From positions 1-64,000 of the forward strand of contig NW_026042472.1 in assembly GCF_023856365.1 (NCBI RefSeq): a DNA stretch of 64,000 nt. The letters are read 5' to 3'. The notes beneath the pieces are model-generated. The model did no database searches, had not been told where the DNA came from, and saw nothing but the letters and a program-made list of their open reading frames with translations. The position numbers and the translations under genes are program-made. This document shows, one piece after another, positions 10,683 to 22,193 of this stretch (the stretch's first letter is position 1; the number at the start of each line of letters is the position of its first letter). Source of the stretch: Brienomyrus brachyistius. Its lineage: Eukaryota > Chordata > Actinopteri > Osteoglossiformes > Mormyridae.

Positions 10683-12180
10683 ACATCACATACACTCTCG
10701 GTCCGTTGTGGAGTCCATCCCACTGTAGTTGGAGAATGCTGCCATCAGTCGCTTGGTGTAGCACTCGCAGGATTTACCAGGCTCCTGTTTAAACTGATGC
10801 ATCATGCCCCAGTCCATGCGCAGGAGGACCAGTCTCTGAAGGGCTGTCGCATGGTGAGGCCTGTTCTGCCTGGGGTCCAGCAGGTCACTGGCAATGTCCT
10901 TCAACTCACAGTGGGCTTGCGTTCATAGTGGGGTACCGCAGGGTTCGATTTTAGGACCACTATTGTTCCTAATTTACATAAATGATATGGATACCAATAT
11001 ATACAGTAAACTGGTGAAATTTGCAGATGACACCAAGGTGGGTGGTGTAGCAGATACTGAATTAGTGGCTCAGCAGCTACAGCGGGATCTTGATTTAATT
11101 AGTGACTGGGCCGATACCTGGCAGATGAAATTTAACGTCGATAAATATAAGGTACTCCATCTAGGGAGCAGAAATATAAAGTACAGGTATTTCATGGGTG
11201 TCACTGAAATAAAGGTAGCTGATCATGAGAAAGACCTTGGTGTGTATGTTGATGCTTCCATGTCCCATTCTCGCCAGTGTGGGGAAGCAATAAAAAAGGC
11301 CAATAGGATGTTGGGGTATATCTCCAGGTGTGTGGAGTTTAAGTCAAGGGAGGTAATGCTAAGATTATACAATTCCTTGGTGAGACCTCACCTAGAATAT
11401 TGTGTGCAGGTTTGGTCACCATATCTTAAAAAGGACATTGTGGCCTTAGAAAAGGTGCAGCGTAGGGCCACAAAAATGATTCCTGGTCTTAGAGGAATGT
11501 CATACGAGGAACGGTTACTTGAGCTAAATCTGTTCAGTCTCAAGCAAAGGAGATTGAGGGGGGACATGATCCAGGTATATAAGATTCTAACAGGTTTGGA
11601 TGCTGTTCAACCAAATAGTTACTTCAGCATTAGTTTAAATACACGAACTCGTGGCCATAGGTGGAAATTAGCGGGAGAACATTTCAAGCTGGATTTAAGG
11701 AAGCACTTCTTTACGCAGCGTGTAGAGTATGGAATAGTCTTCCTGATAATGTAGTGCAAGCTGAATCCTTGGGTTCCTTTAAATCAGAGCTAGATAAGAT
11801 TTTAACGACTCTGAGCTATTAGTTTAGTTCTCCCCAAGCGAGCTTGATGGGCCGAATGGCCTCGTCTCGTTTGTATAGTTCTTATGTTCTTATGTTCAAC
11901 TCCTTCATCTACAGTGTCAGATGAGCAAACCTTATCTCCCCCTTGAGGATTTGGACATACCAACATAGGGGCAAGAATTTCTGCTACCTCGTCCTGCTGC
12001 CTGAGCGTTTCGCCACGGCACTTCTTCACCGAGAAGGAGGTAGAGTCGGGTGCTGAATGGTTATGATCCTCGTCTGCAGGGGGGAGAGGGGAAGGGGCAG
12101 GGGAACCACTGGCTACTCCTCCCTCGGTGGCATAAGGAGGAAGCTGCTGTTTGGGCAGCAATGCTTGGGCAGGAGCCACA
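10683..12180 (-). pseudogene. Gag-like fragment split by a CR1 insertion
   Basis: On the minus strand, 10,904-10,686 gives MHQFKQEPGKSCECYTKRL, then AFSNYSGMDS. This resembles the conserved stretch of retroelement Gag proteins in which PGES is followed by a Tyr and an Arg-Leu-Met helix. A Pro/Ser-rich minus-strand frame lies at 12,179-11,894. The plus-strand CR1 copy occupies the space between, as if it had landed inside one element. Neither piece is intact and the link between them is inferred. No enzyme domain was seen. Confidence 0.25.
10905..11893 (+). mobile_element. CR1-like LINE, reverse transcriptase 3' half
   Basis: An open frame of 286 codons (10,894-11,754) begins within RT. VPQGSILGPLLFLIYINDM is followed by the catalytic FADDTK, then WQMKFNVDKYKVLHLG, VRPHLEYCVQVWSPYLKKDI, LEKVQRRATKMIPGLRGMSY and a C-terminal GHRWKLAGEHFKLDLRKHFF. 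These blocks, in this order, are diagnostic of CR1-clade LINEs. The frame breaks near 11,740. The 3' end carries TTCTTATGTTCTTATGTT microsatellite units typical of CR1 tails. It is 5'-truncated at the palm domain. Related minus-strand pieces lie at 19,030-19,146 and 23,226-23,755. Confidence 0.85.
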
Positions 12181-13295
12181 CAGTTTATTTCTGGGTATCT
12201 AATTAGCGGACACCATTAGGTCCCTTCAGGGGCTCCACAGACAAACTCATTGACAAAATAGAATTGTCACAGAAAAATTCTTTGTCACATGCTCAGTCGA
12301 CATGGACTGTGTGCTATTTACATATTTTTGGCACAAACGAAATCTCATATGCATATCGATGTATCTTTGGCACAAGTGGACCTCCATCACTTTAAAGAGG
12401 GTAAACTCTGATCAGGAAATTTACGACGTCAGAATAAACGGATTTTTTAACAGAAGTAACTGACATGCCCTAATAAGGAAATGCATACAATCAGAATACA
12501 ATATCTGTGGTTTTTAACAGTGGTAACAATCTGATAATGAAAGGAATCAGATCAACATTTCTATAGCATGTAACAGAGCTTGCTCCCCTCCAGAACTCAT
12601 TGTTCCAGTAGTTATCTGAAATCATCTGCAGGAGCTATTCTTTTATTTGTATATTAAGCATAATTATTCATGAATATTATTGATTATGTTTATTTGTTTA
12701 ATGTTTTTATTTATTCGTATTTATTGTTTATAATATAATGTTATATAGTATTGCAACACTTGAAACGAGAGGTACTTGCCTGCCTTAGTGATATTTACTA
12801 TTGTCTAAGTGTATTCCCACCTGTAGGAGGCAGCAATGGTTGTTATTAAAGGTGCTGAGATTACGCGGCTCAGGGCTGAAGGTGCAAAGTGAAACAGTCA
12901 TTGACCGTATTTGCCATGTGTGATGGTGTCTGCATATCGGCCCTTTTGCGCCAAACAAACCAGTTCAAAGTACTGTGTGTTAAAATATCATATGAATAAA
13001 TCCTCTCAAGAACTAAACTCAATATCGTATCCTCATCATTCAACGCGTCTGACTTTTGCACCTCTTACCACAAGGCAGTGGATTACATGGGGAAATTACA
13101 AACAAGGAGAATTTAATCTGTTTTTCCTCTACATTGTCGTTATTCAGAATATTACAGACTATGAACAAAAACGGACAATGTAAGAAAATAAAAAAATGTG
13201 TATGACAGAAAGCTAGAGTATTTTTGCAATGGTGAGCACTAGCTGGTTTATGTACTAGCTCACACTCAAGAAACAGCATAAATGCTACTCATACA
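12181..13295. other. No gene seen
   Basis: AT-rich sequence, strongly so at 12,640-12,760. Only short frames are present. No RNA gene or transposon end was recognised. Confidence 0.5.
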
Positions 13296-13515
13296 CAGTT
13301 GGGGGGCAGGGGTCAGTCCTTGTGCCTGTAATGAGGTCACCAGTTGAAACTAACCCAGCCTCAGCACGTCTGTGGGTCCTTGAGCAAGGCCCTTAACCCC
13401 CAGCTCCCTGGGCGCCCCAACAGGTAGCTGCACTTCGCGGACAACTTACTCCACAAAGAGTAAGTTGAGGGAGACATAAAAAACACAATTTCCCCACGGG
13501 GATTAATAAAGTCCA
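13296..13515 (+). mobile_element. SINE-like element
   Basis: The segment contains GTGGGTCCTTGAGCAAGGCCC, TTAACCCCCAGCTCCC and ends with CCCCACGGGGATTAATAAAG, a widespread fish SINE consensus. A close relative is at 55,925-56,110. Confidence 0.65.
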
Positions 13516-14115
13516 TCCATCTATGGAATATTATTTAGCACTATATAACGCAGAATATAAGAATTACGATTTTATAAAAAGTATGCCAAATATCCATGAT
13601 ATAATCATTACAATGTAAACATTATAATGTAATCAACACAATGGAACCAACTGAGTATGTATTTGCACCTTTTGTTAGTCTGAGTTTCTGTTAGCTACTT
13701 TGTTAGTCCTGAATCTATGAATATTCACATTTTTATCGCGTATATTTTATCACTATGTAAAAGGACAAATATATTATCAACCTTTTAGTGAGACAATGTG
13801 TAAACGGCTGAAACTACCAAGGTTTACTACTGAAGGAAGGGATTCACCTGAGTTCACCAAAAGTTCATGGCTGAGTATTTTTAAAAAACCAAGTGGAGCT
13901 GCTCGCGCCACTATTATGTTCAACCGAGAGGCCAAACGGTAAAAGAAATGACTGTCAAACTTATCACCTAGGGGTAAATATAAATCTATACAAATATCAC
14001 CTGCATGCACATTACTTCTTTTACAATAACCAACTCCTGATCCATACTGTTAGTCGTGAAAAAAATAACTATTGTGTACATAGAGGCCCTGTGTAAAAAG
14101 ATAACTGCCAAGGAA
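13516..14115. other. No gene seen
   Basis: AT-rich sequence with short frames only. ATAATGTAA-type short repeats occur at 13,600-13,640. Confidence 0.5.
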
Positions 14116-14119
14116 AAGA

Positions 14120-14310
14120 TCAAAAACATTTATTTCAAGGATTCAAAGTTTTTATGGTCATGTACAGTGTACAGTGCAGTTCTTATTTGATTAACTTGAA
14201 TGTCTTCACAGACAAGACGATTAAACAAATAAAGCAGCGCAACATTATAGTAACTAACAACAAACAAAGCTCACGAGTACTATTACAATATTCATATCAT
14301 TTATTTAAAT
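14120..14310 (-). mobile_element. LINE 3' tail fragment
   Basis: AAGGATTCAAAGTTTTTATG followed by TCATGTACAGTGTACAGTGCAG is the reverse complement of a common fish LINE 3' UTR ending in an AATAAA tail. No coding part is attached. Confidence 0.4.
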
Positions 14311-15416
14311 TTAATTTTACCAAGTAAATTAATTGAAAAGCAGTTACCGCTTTACCTGCTTCTCGGGAGAAATAGCAGATATACAAACGTCATGTATGTA
14401 ACTAAAATCTTAAGCCAATAAGGGCAAAGTTGTGTCGTAATGGAGGCGGATCCAGCCTGTGCAGCCTGCTAAGAGGTGCTGCCTGATGTGTCTTGCTCTC
14501 GCGGAGTTTTGGTACCATGTGACATGGTGACGTAATGCAACGGGCGATAAAAAATATAACCATGATGCATTGCGTCAGGACCAGAATGCATTGCTTTAAG
14601 CTAGCGCTGTATGTGGGTGCATGAAGTGGAAAGCACCCAATAATAAACATAACATTTTTTAAAAAATGTTTTCTTCACCGGTGCAGTGAATTTAAATAAA
14701 GAGCTATGATGGTGCTGCAAATGGCTTTGCATAGTAGTTAGTAGTAGCATTAGCCGCTGTGTGCGGCATTAGCTTTCTACAGTCCTTACAGATGGTTCGT
14801 GTTTTGTCTGTCTCCCTTTCGCCATTTATATTTTCCGCCGGGCACCCGAAATGCTGACACACAAAAGATTCAAAAGTGTCTGGGGTATCTACTATAGTAA
14901 TTTAGTCAGATGCCGACATATTTACAGCAGCTCATTTGCAGCGCATTCGTGAAACGGCTTTTCGCTCCAACGAGAAATCTCGTCATGTTGTAATATCGCG
15001 AGATCTCGTGACACGCGTTTCACTCCCACTTCTTAGTAACAGTCATGATTTGATAAAGTGACAACCTGCGTAATAATTGGTAATACATAGAGTTTGCTAT
15101 TGTTCAGGCTAGCAGACTGTTATGGCTTGAGGTTAATGGTGCCTGTTACTTGTGAATTTTCACATTTGCAGGGATCTTCTGCCTCGTGAACGTGAAACGG
15201 GTAATTATGCTAAAAGAAGAAAAAAGCAGAACTGCAATGTGTGTAAGGCTGGTGCTGATTTTTCAGTCTGAACACAGTAAAATTTATACAAATTACCTGT
15301 ATTCAAACTTGTATTCTTTATATAGTTTGGTTAATTACTATTTAAAAGTTTTATCTGCGCTCCATTGTATAACTTATATTGGAGACTTGTATGTACTTTT
15401 CGATTGGAAATGGTTA
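14311..15416. other. No gene seen; short dyad near 14,995
   Basis: No exon or RNA was recognised. ATCGCGAGATCTCGTGAC (14,994-15,011) contains the CGAGATCTCG dyad, and the neighbouring ACGAGAAATCTCGTC is also palindromic. This might be the end of a decayed DNA transposon or a regulatory site, but no partner end was found. Confidence 0.4.
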
Positions 15417-15424
15417 GCTGTATA

Positions 15425-15568
15425 CAGGGGCGCCGCTAAGGGGGGGAAAGTTGGGACAATTCTAAGGGCCCACGCCCTTTAGGGGCCCCCAGAGATCTGA
15501 ATGGGTGTGGTAGGGGGGCCCAACCTCATATTTTGTCATAGGGCCCAAAATTGCTAGCGGCGCCCCTG
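15425..15568. mobile_element. hAT-type MITE with 8-base target duplication
   Basis: A 144-base element has near-perfect terminal inverted repeats CAGGGGCGCCGCTA and TAGCGGCGCCCCTG. It is flanked by the exact 8-base duplication GCTGTATA (15,417-15,424 and 15,569-15,576). An 8-base duplication and CAGGGG-type ends are hallmarks of hAT transposition. It is too short to encode a transposase. Confidence 0.85.
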
Positions 15569-15576
15569 GCTGTATA

Positions 15577-17420
15577 TACTTTGAATATTTTTATGATTAA
15601 TTTCTTTGTTTATTTAATTTGGCAACAGATCTGCACTTTTAGCAGTATTGCTGTCAATTTTTGTGAAAGTTGTTACTAAATAAAACAAAAGAAGCAGACT
15701 TGTGTAAATCCTATATTGGTCGTGTATTCTTCCTGTAGCGTAGTGACAGCTTTTTGTACGGAAGCCGTGAACGGCTGTGCTTGCAAATATATTTTCTTCT
15801 GAATAATTAGAAGGATAAGCATATTTTGTCGCCGCCGCGAGATAGTCATGCCATACACAGCTCTGCTCGTTTTTGTACTGTAACCGTGTTACTTAATTTG
15901 CGAATCCATGAATTTAACGTTGACATTAAGTCAACATTGACATTGACAACGTTGACATTAAGTGTTGCACCTATCTAGTGTTTTACCGTGAAGGGCATGT
16001 TATATCTTGTCTCTAAGTCGCACTATGGTCCAGGGGAATGCTATGTCATATTACAACATGTGTCGATGATGTGGCAATATAAATATTTTAGAATACTGTC
16101 AGTTTTAGTTTCAGAAATCCATCATTTGAGAAAAAAGGCCAGTCACGACAAATATATATGGAATATAACAACAGAGGTTAGCTGTATTTGTTTAAGTGTA
16201 AAGATGCACATAGAAACATGCATGAGCTCATCTGAGAATAAACTGAATGCAATGAAGATTTGTGACTCCTGCTGGAAAATGCGAATAGTGGCAGGGTCTT
16301 CAAGCAGTACATTTGTCTGAGAGTCAGTTAATATTAGGAAAGGCACCGTTTTTTTTTTCAATGGCGCTAATTATCAAGAAGGAAATGGAGTACCCCAGTA
16401 CCTGGTTTACGGGCACTGGAAGCTCCAGTATCAGTCAGACTTTCATGTAAGTATATGTGTGTTTAATGACTTGTGCATGTTTCATCTTTACCAGGGGCAG
16501 AGGGGAAACTCAATAAATAGCCTTCTCTCACACTTCCAGGCCTGCAGAACTGAGCATGTCCCCTGGTTTTGTGCATATGTCTGTAGGCTTTGAGTTTTTC
16601 CTATGGGGGCTTCAATTTCCTCCCAGAGTACAAATACGTGCAGATCAGTTGCATTGGGGAGTCCATACTGTGATGCTGAGTGGGTGTAGGAGGAGATTGA
16701 GAGATGAAACTCCGGATGATTTACTCCCTCGGCTAACTAACCAGAACAGGATCGTACCAATACCAAAATGATAAGTTTATAAATGTTTTTCACTACCCTG
16801 ATTCATTCAGTTATTTCTGTTTGTTAATTCCATCCCCCAAGCAAATACATAAATAAACAAACAAATATTCAGGGGGAATGTGTCATAGGTGATAGAATCA
16901 GTGGATGAATCTAAAGAAAAAAAGTAATGATTTCTTTCTCTCCAAAACACAATGCACAAAACTCTTAAGTTAGGTAAGACATTGAAATTTTATGACAGTA
17001 GCATGATGCAGAGGAACAACAGAAGGAAAAATCTAACTAAACCTGAGTCAACTAGGACTAATTACACTAAATTAAGTGGAACACACAAAATACCTAAAAC
17101 AACTTAATAAACAAGCAAGAAATATTACATTTGATTAACTATACTGATGCCTGAGGGAAGTTCTTGTGCATAATGCAGCAAGTATATACAGCTGCAGAGA
17201 CACTACACATAGTGCAAATAAATTAAAAAGTATACAGTACACACACTGATTCCTGAAAAATCTAAATACCATGGAATACTAATGAAATACTGATGATGAT
17301 GATAATAATAGAAATAATAATGAATTAGTTTAGGGTATTATGCAATTGACATGTACAATTAAAAAAGAAATTGCACCAGACATTTCCTGTGGCAAAGAAG
17401 GGTTGCTTTGTGCCACATTA
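15577..17420. other. No gene; one SINE fragment
   Basis: Mostly AT-rich unique sequence. 16,575-16,690 (TTCCTCCCAGAGTACAAATA, then CAGATCAGTTGCATTGGGGA) is a fragment of the middle of a fish SINE. 17,020-17,360 is AT-rich with AATAATAATAG runs. Long open frames around 15,186 and 15,988 show no domain and no codon bias. Confidence 0.45.
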
Positions 17421-17424
17421 CTCA

Positions 17425-17645
17425 AGTCAATTCACTTTATTTTGTATAGTACATTTTCATAGCCTTACATTGTCTCAAAGCACTTTACTTTGTCCCTGCC
17501 CAATTGTCCCAGTGAGCAAGATCTAGCCTGAAAAATTAGAAAGCGACATTGGCAAGGATAAACTCAGTCATAGTAAGAAACCTTTGGAGGAACCAGAGTG
17601 AAAGGGGGAGCCCATCCTCCACAGGGCAGAAGTCAGGTTAACAAA
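17425..17645 (+). repeat. Dispersed fish repeat (AAACCTTTGGAGGAACC family)
   Basis: TCACTTTATTTTGTATAG is followed by CTCAAAGCACTTTAC and, near 17,590, by AAGAAACCTTTGGAGGAACC and GGGGGAGCCCATCCTCC. The last two blocks recur at 26,610-26,660. It is a common teleost interspersed repeat, probably a LINE or SINE 3' region. Confidence 0.55.
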
Positions 17646-17689
17646 GTCCTGATTTATATGGTTTATATGGTTCAATTAGTTAAGTCCGG

Positions 17690-17820
17690 ATGTAAATACA
17701 GAATAACTGGCAGCAGGGCACACAGGAAAGACGTAAACAGGCAGGAGGGCAGGCAGGAGGGTGGCACAGGCAGGACGTAATGGGCAGGAGGGCGGGCAGG
17801 CAGGGCAGCACAGGCAGCCA
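17690..17820. repeat. GGCAGG-rich imperfect minisatellite
   Basis: Irregular repeats of GGCAGGAGGG and GGCAGGCAGG with GCACAGGCAG interruptions. The unit length is not constant. Confidence 0.7.
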
Positions 17821-18006
17821 GAACTGTTTTGCCACTGCAGTTTGTTTTACAATTTCATCTGCATTTGTTCCCCCAAGGTATAACAGCAGCTAATTTATGA
17901 ACATGCTGCTTTTCAGAAAAGTTTAATTTCCAGGAGCATGACCAGTGCATACATTTAGTGTTGATGGTTCTTTGTAAAATGGATGTTCTGTACTTTTATT
18001 GATCTG

Positions 18007-18057
18007 TCCATCCATCCATCCATCCATCCATCCATCCATCCATCCATTCATCCATTT
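18007..18057. repeat. (CCAT)n microsatellite
   Basis: About twelve CCAT units with one CATT interruption, followed by CCATTTTCTAAC. It is probably the tail of a minus-strand SINE. Confidence 0.85.
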
Positions 18058-18142
18058 TCTAACTACTTCTGATGAAGTTCCGGGTTATGAGGTATCCTGA
18101 AGCCCAGGCAATATGGGACAAACACACACATGCACACACATA

Positions 18143-18406
18143 GGGTATACCTATCCTTATGGGGCCCGCTCATTGACTTCTATTGGATAAATGCTAACGC
18201 TAACTATGACAATCTTAACCCCCACCCTGCCCTAACCATAACCATAAGTAACCAAGCAAAATAAAAGAGGTTTTGCATTTTTAGTTTTTCCACAGCAGTC
18301 ACAGATTTTTATAAAATAGAGTTTTCCTGGTTTTCAGTTTCGTGGTCCCCATAAGGGAAAAAAAAAACAGGTATTTATCACGCTATGGGGTAGGATAGGT
18401 ATACCC
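18143..18406. mobile_element. Non-autonomous DNA element with 15-base inverted ends
   Basis: The element starts GGGTATACCTATCCT and ends AGGATAGGTATACCC, exact inverted copies 264 bases apart. Next to them, TTATGGGG and CTATGGGG are diverged copies of an inner block. The interior (ACCATAACCATAAGTAACC) is a familiar fish repeat interior. CA-rich DNA lies on both sides, and no target duplication could be defined. Confidence 0.7.
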
Positions 18407-18559
18407 GCTCGCACACACACACACAGACATGCACACAAATGGATAGATCACCACAGTTACTATGGATGTCGATCCTGCAATAATGAGACAGAACTATCAT
18501 ACTTAACAGGATCATATCCCTAGTTCTACATATGCATAATTATATTTAAAAAAGATCCC

Positions 18560-18775
18560 ACGCACCCAGCACATGAGATGTTTGAACTTCTGCCCTCTGG
18601 TAAACGTTACCGCAGTATGCATTGCAGAACAACCAGATTTAATAAGAGCTTCTAACCCCAAAGCCATCAGAATACTAAATGCTAATGAACATACGTTTAT
18701 GTGAAACCCTACTCTCTCTTACTCTCTGTGCACTTTATTACCACAACTGGTATTAAGTTTACTTTTTATTTATAT
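18560..18775 (+). mobile_element. LINE C-terminal fragment
   Basis: Plus-strand reading gives FELLPSGKRYRS, then RTTRFNKSF, the conserved end of the LINE class also seen on the minus strand at 3,270-4,070 and 7,790-9,757. A pyrimidine-rich 3' UTR (CTCTCTTACTCTCTGTGC) follows. Confidence 0.5.
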
Positions 18776-18799
18776 AGTATAGTGCAATAATATAATCAC

Positions 18800-18943
18800 G
18801 ATTTGTGTGTGAGTGTGCCCTGTGATGGGCTGCCCCCCATCCTGGATTGTTCCCTGCCTCGTGCCCATTCCACATTCCGGGATAGGTTCCGGACCACCCG
18901 CGACCCAGTAGGATAAGCAGTTTGGAAAATGGATGGATGGATA
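18800..18943 (+). mobile_element. SINE 3' end
   Basis: GTGTGTGAGTGTGCCCTG, GGGATAGGTTCCGG, CCCGCGACCCAGTAGGATAA and a GGATGGATGGAT end match the tail of the full SINE at 6,714-6,988. It is 5'-truncated. Confidence 0.75.
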
Positions 18944-19038
18944 TAACTAACATAAGACAGACATTACACCTAACAAACAATAAACACGAAATAAAGGAGT
19001 GGATACAAAAAAAATGTAATGCAATGACCAGATTTAAC
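18944..19038 (+). repeat. Left copy of a ~95-base direct repeat
   Basis: ATAACTAACATAAGACAGAC through GCAATGACCAGATTTAA recurs at 22,094-22,193 with few changes, about 3.15 kb away. The left copy is bounded by a SINE tail and a CR1 fragment. Its identity is unknown; it may be a piece of an LTR or of a segmental duplication. Confidence 0.7.
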
Positions 19039-19146
19039 ACCTGGATTATGTCCCCCCTTAGTCTCCTTTGCTCGAGGCTAAACAGATTCAGCTCAGCTAA
19101 CCTCTCCTCATTAAACATTCCTCTAAGACCAGGAATCATTCTCCCA
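19030..19146 (-). mobile_element. CR1-like LINE fragment
   Basis: The minus strand reads MIPGLRGMFNEERLAELN, then FSLEQRRLRGDIIQV, the same block as in the CR1 copies at 10,905-11,893 and 23,226-23,755. Nucleotide identity to the latter is very high over about 110 bases. Confidence 0.8.
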
Positions 19147-19930
19147 GCCAAGCAAGCCTGAGTCCGGCTTCCACTCCCCCGATCCCCAGCAATGTTAACT
19201 TGGAAGGGCGTATTCTGTATGCACAACTGAGACAACCCAGGTGGAGCTCAGCTTATCGGCTGGCAAAATTGCCTTCAGGTATCACCCACCCTAGTGAGAG
19301 TCCAAGCTAGGGCCGTTCTCAGAACTCACCCTAAACGAAGTCCTGCTCAAAAGTTGTAATGACCGCCTGAGGTACCTGTCAGCCTTGCCCGTAATGAGTC
19401 AGTGGGTGTAGCCGGGCTGACACGCTTTTGGGCATCCAATTGCTGAGAACTCCCCTTCGGTTCTGACAAACTGTACGATCACAAGCAGTGACAGCAGAGC
19501 CACAGACAAGCTCAACCAACAGAGAGCGAATGGTAAGCACCCAGCACCCGAAGGGCTCAACTGATCACATCCAAACGACTTCCTGATGGGATTGTGTACG
19601 TAACTGGTTTACTGTTGTTAATAGTGGTTGAACTTCTATGCAAGTCCCCTTGTTGGGGGAGAGGGAATGAATGAAAGCATAAGGTGAAATAAAACCTAAA
19701 ATAAATCAAAAAGGTTAAACGGGAATCAAACCAAATGAATTGTGTTTCTTATTCAATTGTAAACATCAATTAGTTATGCAACAATAACCTAATTGGATGT
19801 TAATGTATTGTGATCAAACTGATTTAGTCCGTGAAGTTGATTCCTGCTTTCAGGCAAGAACCTGTGTGTCCAATTATGCGTGTTGTATCACCGCAGTTGA
19901 CCACCAGAGACCCAACTCAGATGTTGTTAA
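19147..19930. other. No gene seen
   Basis: 19,190-19,560 is moderately GC-rich sequence without a long frame or recognised domain. It could be part of an undefined repeat. Nothing else is supported. Confidence 0.45.
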
Positions 19931-19936
19931 CCTACT

Positions 19937-21010
19937 ATGGCGGACCACTAGAGGTGCAATTTCAATGGAGTGGCACTGCTATGGCTTGCCACTAGAAGCG
20001 CAATTTCAAAATTGAGTGGTAGTTCTATGCCTGACCACTAGAAGCGCAATTTCGAAATGGAGTGGTAGTTCTATGCCTGACCACCGGGGGCGCAATATCG
20101 AAATGGAGTTGTAGTTCTATGCCTGACCAATGGAGGCGCGATTTTGAAATGGAGTGGTAGTTCTATGCCTGACCACTGGAGGCGCAATTTCGAACTGGAG
20201 TGGTAGTTCTATGCCTGACCACCGGGGGCGCAATATCGAAATGGAGTGGTACTTCTATGCCTGACCACCGGGGGCGCAATATCGAAATGGAGTGGTAGTT
20301 CTATGCCTGACCACCGGGAGCGCAATTTCGAAATGGAGTGGTAGTTCTATGCCTGACCACTAGAGGCACGATTACGAAATGGAATAGTAGTTCTATGCCT
20401 GACCACTAGAGGCGCGATTTCGAAATGGAGTAGTAGTTCTATGGCTTGTCACTAGAAGCGCAATTTCAAAATTGAGTGGTAGTTCTATGCCTGACCACTA
20501 GAAGCGCAATTTCGAAATGGAGTGGTAGTTCTATGCCTGACCACCGGGGGCGCAATATCGAAATGGAGTGGTAGTTCTATGCCTGACCACTAGAGGCGCG
20601 ATTTCGAAATGGAGTAGTACTTCTATGGCTTGCCACTAGAAGCGCAATTTCAAAATTGAGTGGTAGTTCTATGCCTGACCACTAGAAGCCCAATTTCGAA
20701 ATGGAGTGGTAGTTCTATGCCTGACCACTAGAGGCGCGATTTCGAAATGGAGTGGTAGTTATATGCCTGACCACTAGAGGCGCAATTTCGAACTGGAGTG
20801 GTAGTTCTATGCCTGACCACCGGGGGCGCAATATCGAAATGGAGAGGTAGTTCTATGCCTGACCACCGGGGGCGCAAAATCAAAATGGAGTGGTAGTTCT
20901 ATGCCTGGCCACTAGAGGCGCAATATCGAAATTGAGTGGTAGTTCTATGCCTGGCCACTAGAGGCGCAATTTCGAAATGGAGTGGTAGTTCTATGCCTGA
21001 CCACTAGAGG
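19937..21010. repeat. 46-base minisatellite, about 23 copies
   Basis: The unit can be read as TAGTTCTATGCCTGACCAC, then a variable core (TAGAGGCGC, TAGAAGCGC or CGGGGGCGC), then AATTTCGAAATGGAGTGG. Core variants alternate in blocks, and ATGGCTTGCCAC replaces ATGCCTGACCAC in some units. The array has no open frame across it. The block pattern suggests higher-order duplication. Confidence 0.9.
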
Positions 21011-22093
21011 TAACCAAAGATATAGCTAGGCGGTTGCCGACGCTAGATGAGTGACACACACATTTAATGCATGCGCATGCTGCTTGTGGCCTTCTTCTGT
21101 GCCTTGCACAGTATAAAACCCCTTAAAACAATTACTGAAGCGAGACGGCGCACGCGTTACGGCGACAGATTTAAATTGTGAGTGCACTATATCTCGTCGC
21201 AAATGGTGCTTAACCACGGTGGGTCTCAAGCACAGGAGACTCCCAATTTCTAAATGACACACACTTGGCTCACAGCGCAAAGTTGTGTTAAACTTGCTTT
21301 GTCTAAAGCAGGCACACACATACGAGTATGATCCTGATAGGTAACTAAGCTATCGGTCTTATGTCCAAGCGCAACATAATTTAGGTTAGAACCTCATAAC
21401 AAGTATTCCCGTTCGCTAATAGAGAGATCTCTCCCAGGATATATAGAAACGGAGACACTCGTCCGAATTGAACCTGGAAACAAAGCGCTACATCTGAGAA
21501 TCTCGTCAGACATAGGGTTAAAGTTTACTGCAGTTTAATACGAAAGAACTACAATGAAATCACCGAAAATAAAACAAAATAATATAACTACTAATAATAG
21601 AAATAAAAATAACTATAATAAGCCCATATGATCCCGCTTAAATGCCTTCAGATTGCCATGAGTGCGACTTTTGCAACCAGTTCACAGTAGCGCTTCTTCA
21701 CTGCACGTTCGGTCATAAAAAGTTTAAATTGTGTGCTCAGAATAAGTTTAAACCTTGTGCCTTGTGATTATTAACCAATTTTTATGCTGAATGGTCGGCT
21801 CAAACTCAATTGCGAAACACCGTGAGTCTGTTAATGTGTGACTTAAATGGAACTCATTAATAACCAGTATCACGTAATAACCTGGGTTAGAATAGAAGGC
21901 TTGTCCAACGAGCTGCGTCACCAGGTAATGTAAACGATCGGTAGCGAAGCTCCCCTCACGGCCAATGAGAGAGAGTCTCGCGATATTTCAGGCGAATTTG
22001 AGGTTTCAGAGCGTAGATCGCACAGGCAGGGATTCTTGTGAGCACTCAATGAACGGAGGCTGAAGTTGTGTAAAAGACATGCATTTATTCCTA
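21011..22093. other. No gene seen
   Basis: Mixed sequence with CG-containing motifs but no long frame. 21,530-21,640 is A-rich (AATAATAGAAATAAAAATAA). No feature is supported. Confidence 0.45.
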
Positions 22094-22193
22094 TAACTAA
22101 CATAAGACAGACATTACACCTAACAAACAATAAACACGAAATAACGGAGTGGACACAAACAATGTAATCATGAAAATGCAATGACCAGATTTA
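22094..22193 (+). repeat. Right copy of the ~95-base direct repeat
   Basis: Same segment as at 18,944-19,038, with a few substitutions and an added ATCATGAAA. It is preceded by GACATGCATTTATTCCT rather than by a SINE, so this copy keeps a flank lost at the other site. Confidence 0.7.

Noticed and set aside
10894..11754. 286-codon reverse transcriptase frame as a host gene
   Set aside because: Motif order and 3' microsatellite tail are those of a CR1 LINE, and the frame has no proper start.
15186..15482. 98-codon plus-strand frame
   Set aside because: No domain, no codon bias, and it runs into the hAT MITE.
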